Shown in pieces: positions 36,110 through 43,051 of a stretch of 64,000 nucleotides of DNA. The position numbers were made by a program, and so were the translations under genes. The DNA lies in the NCBI RefSeq assembly GCF_023806635.1, contig NZ_JAMTDQ010000057.1, positions 35,532 to 99,531 on the forward strand. The letters are read 5' to 3'. Each line of letters opens with the position of its first letter. The stretch's first letter is position 1. Below the pieces are notes generated by a model. That model made no database searches. It saw nothing but the letters and a program-made list of their open reading frames with translations, and was not told the origin of the DNA. The stretch is from Accumulibacter sp. Its GTDB lineage: Bacteria > Pseudomonadota > Gammaproteobacteria > Burkholderiales > Rhodocyclaceae.

Positions 36110-36136
36110 AAAAAAAATGCCCCGCCGCGGCGGGGC
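36110..36136 (-). terminator. Rho-independent terminator behind the DUF1194 pseudogene
   Basis: On the minus strand GCCCCGCC/GGCGGGGC forms a compact stem (36136-36119) followed by A and a run of T (36117-36110). It lies 24 bp after the stop of the PEP-CTERM pseudogene. Confidence 0.85.
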
Positions 36137-36159
36137 CCGATGGAGCGGCAGAGCTTCGC

Positions 36160-36899
36160 CTACTGCTTGCGGCGCGAAGCCACCATGCCGAGGAGGCCAA
36201 GACCGAGGGCCGCCAGCGTGCCCGGCTTGGGAATGTCGAACTCCTGCTTCAGCTTGGCTTCGAGGGCACCCTGGAAGGCGACGAAATCCGCGGCGTTGCC
36301 GAAATTGGTTCCGGATGTGCCAACCCAGCTGCAGTTGGCAGCGCCACCGATACCGAGGCAGTTGACCGAGTCGATGGGAGGTGTGACGGCGTCGGCGACA
36401 CACGCGGGGTCGCTGCCCAGGTTGTTCGCGCTGTCGGTGGTGACGTCGATCAACAGCTTGATGTCGGCCCCGGGGGCCGTCTCATAGGCGGTCCGCGCGT
36501 TTGCGGACAGGGTGATCGCATCGCCGATCGCCGTCGCACCGGTGTTGATGCCGCCGCGACCGGGATCGAGGGCGCGCAGGGCTCTCGTCAGATTCCCGAT
36601 AATCGTCGCATCGGTGATCTCCTGCGTCGCGAAGAACTGCGAGAAGTTGGCGCCGAAGATGCCGCCGCCAATCGCCACTTTGCCGAAGAGCGCCGGGGTC
36701 GCGGTGAAGACGTTGTTGAGGACCGTGACGTACGAGGTGATCTACTGGGTGAACTGGGCGCCCGAGATGCTCCCGGAGCCGTCCATCGTCAGGTAGAGGG
36801 CGGTGGTCGGGGCCGCCTGCGCGCTGCTGGCGCCAACGGCGAGTACGGTAGTACGGCCGTGGCCAGGATGGACTTGACCGCATGTTTGATGGGTTGCAT
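36160..36899 (-). pseudogene. DUF1194/VWA-type PEP-CTERM protein, frameshifted with in-frame stop
   Basis: The ATG at 36899 follows an AGAGAAAG ribosome-binding site. The intended signal peptide reads HAVKSILATAV then LAVGASSAQA, but an 8-bp tandem duplication at 36841-36856 (GAGTACGG/TAGTACGG) shifts the frame. The VWA start ALYLTMDGSGSISGAQFTQ follows and is interrupted by TAG at 36744-36742. The frame then runs on: ITSYVTVLNNVF, ATIIGNLTRALRALD, NTGATAIGDAI and the sorting signal IPKPGTLAALGLGLLGMV with RRK at the C-terminus. The rest of the gene and its terminator are intact, so the decay looks recent. Confidence 0.82.
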
Positions 36900-37045
36900 G
36901 TTCTTTCTCTGCAATGGCGAATGTCGGTCTGGATTGAAGTGGGCTGGGAAAGACTCCTTTGCCTGCGAGCACCAAAGCATGATCCGCGGCACAAGACGCC
37001 AGAAAGGGATCGCCACGTCGGCCAGCGATCGCTGCCGTTCGCCTG

Positions 37046-37245
37046 GCGCGTCAGCGCCATGAACAGCTCCGGCAGCCGCTGCGGCAGCCGTTCGTTGCGG
37101 TCGATCACCGAGTAGCGGTGACCGAAATCGTGCACCTCGCCGTCAGCGCAGCCGTGTTCGCCATCGAGCGGCGCGCGCGACCGCTCGGCCGGGCGATCGC
37201 GCAGCTGCGGGTCGCAGGCGCCGGCGACGGTCCGGGAGTGCCGGA
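37046..37245 (-). pseudogene. cbbO: Truncated second copy of cbbO (3' end with internal deletion)
   Basis: Read on the minus strand, it gives TVAGACDPQ and a degraded AERSRAPLDGEHGCADGE, then jumps to FGHRYSVIDRNERLPQRLPE and LFMALTR. These match two separate parts of the intact CbbO at 56814-59126: the region near 58060-57985 and the last 30 codons. About 1 kb between them is missing. By eye the last 85 bp differ from intact cbbO at about 8 positions. The stop codon is lost (TAG to CAG). It has the same orientation as cbbO and marks the left border of the defence island. Confidence 0.85.
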
Positions 37246-37287
37246 TACGTTGGCGAATCACCTGTCTTGGGAGCCGGATGGTCCCCG

Positions 37288-37983
37288 TCAGCCACGCATC
37301 GCGACATGATCCAACCGGTTCCATTGCAGCGCCCGCTGTCGCCAGTGCCCGGCAATTTGCTGCGTGAAATCCGCCCGCACCAGCTTGGCCCTCGACTGCA
37401 GCGAGGAATCGTCCTCGCGCCGGACGATGACGCCCTCCAGCGGTCCGTCGCGAAAGGCGCTCCGGCCATCCATCACCAGTTGCTGCAACGCCTGCAGGCA
37501 GCATTGGCCACGCAGCAGCGAGGGAACGGTACACAGGCCCAGGCTCCCGGCCCATCGGTCACGCCGCTCGGTGCTCCAGAAGCGGCCGGCTTGCACGTCG
37601 TAAACATCGAACAGCAACCACCAGTCGGGCAGGGCCGTGTAAGCAAGTGAGTGACGCGCTGCGCACCACTCCCCGAAGGCGACAAGATGTTCGCCCAGCG
37701 CGTCGAACAATGCCCCCTCGCGCGGTGCCAGCCACTGACCGAGACGCACGAACTGCCCGGCATGGGGTGCATCAAGGTAATGCCCACGGTTCTGAGCGCG
37801 GAGGACGCCATCCGGAGAAACCGAGAATCCGAGATTGGCGCCATCGAGCTTTTCTTCCACCACCACCGGCTCGGCGAGCAGAGCATCTGCCTCGACAGCA
37901 GACAACACCTTGTCGTCGCGCGGGATGCCGCTTCCCATCCAGGCGATGTGCGGCGTGTGCGGAAAGCGGAAAAAGGCGCTCAT
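37288..37983 (-). CDS. Rnl2-like RNA ligase
   Basis: A 231-aa protein with the nucleotidyltransferase motifs of ATP-dependent RNA ligases in order: motif I EEKLDGAN with adenylated lysine K45, Ia AQNRGHYL, III FGEWC, IIIa LLFDVYD, IV EGVIVRR and V AKLVRADF. Its size fits a stand-alone catalytic domain without an accessory domain. It should seal RNA nicks via an adenylate intermediate. The ATG at 37983 overlaps the PIN gene stop (ATGA), so it is co-translated with the AAA-PIN pair. Whether it repairs RNA cut by that pair is inference. Confidence 0.85.
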   Translation of the reverse strand: MSAFFRFPHTPHIAWMGSGIPRDDKVLSAVEADALLAEPVVVEEKLDGANLGFSVSPDGVLRAQNRGHYLDAPHAGQFVRLGQWLAPREGALFDALGEHLVAFGEWCAARHSLAYTALPDWWLLFDVYDVQAGRFWSTERRDRWAGSLGLCTVPSLLRGQCCLQALQQLVMDGRSAFRDGPLEGVIVRREDDSSLQSRAKLVRADFTQQIAGHWRQRALQWNRLDHVAMRG

Positions 37984-38519
37984 GGCCTGGGTGGCAAAGC
38001 CGGCAGATCACGTCCCGGAAACTTCTTCGCGTGGAACCGCTCGACATCCGCCGGACAGAGAAAATGAACCGAAATGCCTTGGGCTGCCAGTTGCGGCCAC
38101 CAGTCCAGCCACTTGCTGTCGGCACCCTGCCAGATCGGCGGCTTGTCCGGATGCGCGTTCGCCACGGCCGCGAATTTCCTGTCGGGAGGGTCGAAACGCT
38201 CCTCGAGCAATGGATCCGGAAACTCGACGAAGCGGTCCGTCCGGGTTTCCGTGATCGGCACACGGCACACTCGACTGGCATTGGACTGGTTCTGCAGCAG
38301 CCACTTGAGGAAGGCGTCACCCGCCCCCTTTGGCTGATTCGGATACGTCCTGTTTCCGTACTCGCGGAGAATGCGGTAACCATCGTCGATCACCACCATG
38401 CCGGACCGCTGCCTGGCCAGCAGCGCGCTGACGCAAGCTTCACGGCACTTGCAGGAGACGTCCTGATGGCTGCCGTTGGCTACCAGCAACACGTTGGTGT
38501 CGATCACCACCGGCGTCAT
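37980..38519 (-). CDS. PIN-like nuclease partner of an AAA ATPase
   Basis: The 179-aa protein begins TPVVIDTNVLL with D7 as the first PIN acidic residue. Further candidates are E54 in RILREYGN, the DPPDRKFAAVA segment near 120, and D135 in GADSKWLDWW. The order matches a PIN-domain RNase larger than VapC. It carries a C-terminal extension ending HAKKFPGRDLPALPPRP. It is coupled at both ends: its start overlaps the ATPase stop and its stop overlaps the RNA ligase start. The target RNA is unknown. Confidence 0.78.
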   Translation of the reverse strand: MTPVVIDTNVLLVANGSHQDVSCKCREACVSALLARQRSGMVVIDDGYRILREYGNRTYPNQPKGAGDAFLKWLLQNQSNASRVCRVPITETRTDRFVEFPDPLLEERFDPPDRKFAAVANAHPDKPPIWQGADSKWLDWWPQLAAQGISVHFLCPADVERFHAKKFPGRDLPALPPRP

Positions 38520-39895
38520 GCCGTCTCCCCAGCGGCCTGACGCCTGATCGCCTCAAGAGTGCGCGCCGCGATGTCGCCCATTTCGTCGCCAAAGAAGTTC
38601 ACTGGCCAGTTTTCGATCTCACCGAAGAGATTGAGGCGCAATGCCTCCAGTTCCGCGCTCGCACCCTCGCGCTTGACGAAATAGACCGCGACGTCGGTCG
38701 CCTCGATCCTGCGCTCCGCGACCCGGCGCTGCAGACGCGTGAGGAAATGCTCGGAGTGGGTCTCGATGATCAACTGGGTACCGCGGGCGCTGCCGCTCTC
38801 GTTGGATTGCACCGCGCTGATGAAGGCATCCGCTAGGTTGGCCTGGGCCGACGGATGCAGATGGATTTCCGGTTGCTCCATCCAGACCACCGAATTGGGC
38901 GGTGAGTAGAAAGCCTGGACCAGCGCGGGCAGCACCTGCGAGACGCCCACCCCGACGTCCGTCAGCTTGACCACTGGCGACCTGGCATGGGTCCGTACCA
39001 GAACCTCGTAGTCCTTTCGCCCCTCGGCCACCGGGTGGACCTCGAAACTGTCGATGACCCCCAGGTCGCGCAACCAGCCAGCGATGAACACATCAAACGG
39101 CTGCAGCTTCTGCTTCGGGCCGCGGTTCAGTCTGCGCCCCTGTCCGGTCGCCGCCAGCAGCGCGGCGATCGTATGCTCACCAAGCGCCCCGACATGCGGC
39201 GGCGTCTCGCCAGACCACTGGTAGAGACGGCGTGCCGGCTCGCGCAGCGGTCCGAGGTAGTACAGCCGCTCCAGCATTTCTTCGGCCTGCAGCGCAAAGT
39301 CGGCCAGGAAGTCGGCGTTCTGATAGCGAAGGAGCGTGCGGTCGGCAAAGCGGTAAAACTTCTCCGGTGGTTCCAGCGGCCACTTGCGGCCCATTGCCAT
39401 CACCAGCTTCAGCGGTTCGCAGTCGAGCGACGTCCTGTCTCCGCGCCGGTGCGATACCTCCAGTGACCTGGCGTCGCCCTGCAACAGCCGATAGGTAAAC
39501 GACTCGGTCTCCGGCTGGCCGTTCTTGTCCGCCTGCAGCGTCGATGACAGCTCGAGTTCGCTGCCCTTGAACACTTCCGACGAATTCAACGGGTTCCTGA
39601 CGGTCAATACCTGCCGCAGCCGCCAGCGGAGGGAAAACATGATCTTCTGGCGCAGATCATGTCCATGGACGCAATCGGCGAAGGTGCCGAGGTCGATCAG
39701 GGAATTCTTGTCCCCCAGGTGCAAGGCGCGCTTGCGGTCCGCCAGTTGTACCGTCTGTTTCAGGGCCAGCAGAAGGTGGCCGAGGCTGGACTTGCCGGAA
39801 CTGTTGGTGCCGAAAATCACGGTCAACGGCGCGAGCGGAACCATGGCGGTGTCCTTCCACGCCTTGAAGTTCTGAATCTGCATCCGGGTCAGCAT
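38516..39895 (-). CDS. AAA/ABC-type ATPase with DUF3696-like C-terminus
   Basis: The 459-aa protein begins MLTRMQIQNFKAWKDT and has a Walker A GTNSSGKSS (K35). It has an ABC-like signature region (LTDVGVGVSQVLPALVQA), a Walker B WMEQPEIHLHP and a switch histidine in IIETHSEHFLTRLQRR. The C-terminal FGEIENWPVNFFGDEMGDI segment is typical of DUF3696. It lacks a fused nuclease, so the following PIN gene is the likely effector. OLD/RecF-like ATPases of this kind act as sensors in several defence systems. It is the first gene of the three-gene cassette. Confidence 0.85.
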   Translation of the reverse strand: MLTRMQIQNFKAWKDTAMVPLAPLTVIFGTNSSGKSSLGHLLLALKQTVQLADRKRALHLGDKNSLIDLGTFADCVHGHDLRQKIMFSLRWRLRQVLTVRNPLNSSEVFKGSELELSSTLQADKNGQPETESFTYRLLQGDARSLEVSHRRGDRTSLDCEPLKLVMAMGRKWPLEPPEKFYRFADRTLLRYQNADFLADFALQAEEMLERLYYLGPLREPARRLYQWSGETPPHVGALGEHTIAALLAATGQGRRLNRGPKQKLQPFDVFIAGWLRDLGVIDSFEVHPVAEGRKDYEVLVRTHARSPVVKLTDVGVGVSQVLPALVQAFYSPPNSVVWMEQPEIHLHPSAQANLADAFISAVQSNESGSARGTQLIIETHSEHFLTRLQRRVAERRIEATDVAVYFVKREGASAELEALRLNLFGEIENWPVNFFGDEMGDIAARTLEAIRRQAAGETA

Positions 39896-40062
39896 GACGG
39901 CTCCTTTCGTTCAGCGGGCATTATGCAGCGCATCCCACACCGCCCGCATTGGGCAGCGGTTGCGGTAGTCGCCGAGTTCGCGGGTTTCATTCCTGTCGGG
40001 GACGCACGGCAGCTTCGGCGCTTGCCGACCGCAAGAACGCTGGCTGCGGGCAGAAGCTTCGT

Positions 40063-41211
40063 TCATCCACGGAAGAGCTGCCGACGATGCCAGGCAAGGT
40101 AGCCGATGTGTGGCGCGGCCAACTCCGCCAGCCGCCAGCCCGGCTGCACCCCAAGCCGCACCTGCTGCTCGCCCGACAGTTCAGGGCTCACCAGCAGCCC
40201 GCCATCGTCGTCGAAGCTGATCCAGCCGCCATCGAACAGCGCATCCAGCTGCGGCGCCAGCAACAGGCCATTGAACACGTCGAGCCGCTCGGCGTCGCTG
40301 TCGCACTGCGCCCAGGGCTTGATGTGCGAGGCGCGCAGCAGCGGCAGAACGTCGAGCCCAGTGACGGCGCAGCGCCCTTGCCAATAATCGATCAGCGACT
40401 GGCGGAAAACGTCCTGCCCGAGACGCTGGATGATCAGGCGATCGGCTTCGGTCGTCGCCGGCAGCGCCTGCGTCTCTCGCCGGAAGGCCGCGGCGGCGCC
40501 CTCGCCGGCCAGCAGTCGCGCCACCGCGCCGGCTCTCTGCAGCAGCGCGTGCAGGGCCTCGTAACCAGGCACCGAGTCGAAAATAGCCGGCCAGTCGCCG
40601 GTAGACCGCAGCAGCGGCAGCCCGCGGTCGGCCGCCACCTTCTGCGCCCACGTGCGGGACGACAGGCCAACCCGAAACGTCTCCGCTGCCAGGACATGAA
40701 CGGCCAGCGTGTCGGCGAAGGCGGTCGAGCGAAACACCAGCCAGCCGCAGTGCCGCTCCGGCGTGCGGTCGAAACCCCCGTCCTGCGCTGCCTTCTCGAT
40801 GCGGGCCGCGACCAGCGCGCCGGGCGCGGCTGCAACGGCGCTGGCCGTCTCCCTGTCACCCCGCCGAAACATCTGCCAGGCGCCGAGGAAGGCTGCCAGG
40901 TCGCGGTGCGACCCGAAGGCGAGCCCGACCGGGTAGCTGCCGCGCTTGCCGGAAACGGTGCGCTCGCGGCGGGTGGCAGCATGGCCGCCCAGCCATTGGG
41001 ACAGCTCACGTTCCGTCCGGCCGAGCAGCGGCGCCAGCGCCTTCGGCGCCAGGCCGATTTCCACCGCGTTGCCCGCCGCGTTGCCGGAAAAATACACGGC
41101 GCAGGTCTGGTTAGCGCCGGCGACCAGCCGGAAGTTGCCGTTGGCCAGCGGGCGACGGCTGCCGAGCCCTGCGAAGGCATCAAGGATGAGGTTCTCCAGT
41201 TCGCGGCTCAT
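40063..41211 (-). CDS. HNH endonuclease
   Basis: The 382-aa protein has an HNH domain near residues 285-345 (GRCAVTGLDV, LRASHIKPWAQCDSDAERLDVFNGLLLAPQLDALFDGG). The catalytic H is in ASHI and the N and late acidic residues in VFNGLLLAP. The N-terminal 280 residues carry repeats of charged helices and a DNA-reader-like region (RTWAQKV). HNH proteins of this layout occur in restriction and anti-phage loci. The start is 6 bp after the TOPRIM-like gene stop, so it is probably part of that operon. Confidence 0.82.
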   Translation of the reverse strand: MSRELENLILDAFAGLGSRRPLANGNFRLVAGANQTCAVYFSGNAAGNAVEIGLAPKALAPLLGRTERELSQWLGGHAATRRERTVSGKRGSYPVGLAFGSHRDLAAFLGAWQMFRRGDRETASAVAAAPGALVAARIEKAAQDGGFDRTPERHCGWLVFRSTAFADTLAVHVLAAETFRVGLSSRTWAQKVAADRGLPLLRSTGDWPAIFDSVPGYEALHALLQRAGAVARLLAGEGAAAAFRRETQALPATTEADRLIIQRLGQDVFRQSLIDYWQGRCAVTGLDVLPLLRASHIKPWAQCDSDAERLDVFNGLLLAPQLDALFDGGWISFDDDGGLLVSPELSGEQQVRLGVQPGWRLAELAAPHIGYLAWHRRQLFRG

Positions 41212-41217
41212 TGCGTG

Positions 41218-41814
41218 TCAGCCCGTCGTTCCGATCACCGCCAAGGCACGCTCGCACTCCTCGACAAACTTGCGGAACGAGCGGCTGCCGGCAACTGCCG
41301 CTTCGATATCCAGCACCGCGGTCAACGCCGGCTGGTCGCTGACCTCGTGGTAACGCCCGTTCCGGATACGCTGACTGAGCCAGCCTTTGGCGTCCCTGAC
41401 CGCTTCGGCATCGCCCGGTGCCTGGAGATCATCCGGCAACCCGCGCCTGCCTGCCAGCGAATCCGCTCCAGCCAGCAGCCAGGCCTCGTACTCATGATTG
41501 GCGATCACCACCGAAGAATGGACATGCGGAACAATCGCGGCGACGCGCGCAGCCAGGTCTTGAGCGAGCTGAACCGGACAATCGTCATCGGCGTCGAGCA
41601 ACACGAGGATAACGCCGTTGCCAGACTTCGCAGCGGCGAGCAGAATTTGGCGTCGAAACTCCTCGTCCCGCCGAATGAATTTGTCACGATGAACCCGAAT
41701 CGGGACCCCGACCTTCAGGTCGAAAACCCCTCTCGCCAGGGCGATGCGCCGCAACAGGAGCGGCAGCGCCTGCACTTCCCCATCGCCCTCGACGATGCAG
41801 ACGACCGTCCTCAC
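41218..41814 (-). CDS. TOPRIM-like DUF4276 protein
   Basis: A 198-aa protein from a GTG start that overlaps the ATPase stop (GTGA). The TOPRIM-type acidic residues are visible: E9 in CIVEGDGEV and the DADDD run in VILVLLDADDDCP. A basic/glutamate middle (VIANHEYEAWLLAG) is typical of DUF4276. TOPRIM domains of OLD-type nucleases cut nucleic acid. With the ATPase upstream it forms a split ATPase-TOPRIM pair like PARIS (AriA/AriB). The family assignment is firm; the defence role is inference. Confidence 0.78.
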   Translation of the reverse strand: MRTVVCIVEGDGEVQALPLLLRRIALARGVFDLKVGVPIRVHRDKFIRRDEEFRRQILLAAAKSGNGVILVLLDADDDCPVQLAQDLAARVAAIVPHVHSSVVIANHEYEAWLLAGADSLAGRRGLPDDLQAPGDAEAVRDAKGWLSQRIRNGRYHEVSDQPALTAVLDIEAAVAGSRSFRKFVEECERALAVIGTTG

Positions 41815-43037
41815 GGCTCGGCTCCGAACAGGCGCAACTGCCGTCCTTCCGGATCGCCGAAGCGCGTCGGATCGGGCTCCAGTTGATTCAGCGTCAGCAG
41901 CTCGCCGGCGGTGAACAACCCATCCCGGATGGCCTGCCGCGAGGCCTCGTCGGCCGGCGCGATCCGGGTCACGCCGGCATTCGCCGAAACCGCCAGCAGG
42001 GTCTCCACGGCAATCGAGGCGTCGTCCAGCAGTTCCGGGCTGTGGCTGGTCACCAGAATCTGGCTGCGCGTCGAGGCGCGAGCCAGCGCGTCGCGCACGA
42101 CGGCCGCTGCAGCGGGATGCAATGCCACCTCGGGCTCCTCGATACCGACCAGGCTTGGCCGCCCGGTCTCACCGCCCTGATACAGTGCCACCAGAATGCC
42201 CAGTGCCCGCAGCGTACCGTCCGACATGCTGTTGGCCGGGAAGCGCCATGGGTGCTTGGCGCCCGCGATTTCCTGACGGAACTCCAGCGTTTCCATGTGG
42301 CCGACGCCGGTACGTTCGACACCATGCACCGACGGCACCACCAGCCTGAGGTATTCCTCGACCAGTGCCTTGTCCTGCGGAGCGTAGCGCTCCATGAAGG
42401 ACAGCACGCTGGCGATGTTTTCGCCCAAGGATTTCAATTCGGAACCGTCCTGGGGCTTCTGCAGGTCGCGGATCACGCGCGGACTGAGATTGTAGAAGCT
42501 CATCCGGCTCAGCGCATCGAAGACTGGCCGGAATACCGGCAAGCCGCCGGCGTTCACCAGCGCCAGCCGGTCGGGCGTGCTGACCGGGAACACCTCTTCG
42601 CTGGTCTTTTCCGGCTTGCCCTGCAGCACCAGATAGCTCGGCCCGCCGCCCGCGCCGCCGATGACGCACTCCTCGCGCTGAACCTCGAAGCCACCGGCCG
42701 GCCGGGCACCAATGTTGAAAGCGTAATGGCCCTCTCGCCCATCGCACAACCGAAAATCCAGCCGCACGCCGAAATGGGTTGGATGCCCGCCCGAGCGACG
42801 GCGCACTTCCGACAGGCCGCCGCGCAACTGCAGGGCATTTTCGAGCGAACCCTGCAGCGCGTCCTTGACGAAGTGGAGAACATCGAGGAAGTTGCTCTTG
42901 CCCGACCCGTTCGGACCGACCAGATAGGTCAGCGGCCCCAGTTCGACGTCGCAGGCGGCGATGCTCTTGAAGTTCTTGGCCCTGACCCGGCGGATGAAAA
43001 CGGTCGTGTCCATCGGAAAACCCTTTGCGTCATTCAT
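41811..43037 (-). CDS. AAA-family ATPase (RecF/OLD-like)
   Basis: From the ATG at 43037 the protein is 408 aa; 43013 (MDTTVF) is an alternative start. It has Walker A LVGPNGSGKSN (K47), a signature-like SMSDGTLRALGILVAL, Walker B LVGIEEPEVALHP and the switch motif ILVTSHSPELLD. It belongs to the AAA_21 group of SMC-like sensors. It starts 14 bp after the methylase stop and overlaps the TOPRIM-like gene, with which it probably acts. Confidence 0.85.
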   Translation of the reverse strand: MNDAKGFPMDTTVFIRRVRAKNFKSIAACDVELGPLTYLVGPNGSGKSNFLDVLHFVKDALQGSLENALQLRGGLSEVRRRSGGHPTHFGVRLDFRLCDGREGHYAFNIGARPAGGFEVQREECVIGGAGGGPSYLVLQGKPEKTSEEVFPVSTPDRLALVNAGGLPVFRPVFDALSRMSFYNLSPRVIRDLQKPQDGSELKSLGENIASVLSFMERYAPQDKALVEEYLRLVVPSVHGVERTGVGHMETLEFRQEIAGAKHPWRFPANSMSDGTLRALGILVALYQGGETGRPSLVGIEEPEVALHPAAAAVVRDALARASTRSQILVTSHSPELLDDASIAVETLLAVSANAGVTRIAPADEASRQAIRDGLFTAGELLTLNQLEPDPTRFGDPEGRQLRLFGAEP

Positions 43038-43051
43038 CGGTGTGCACCCTA

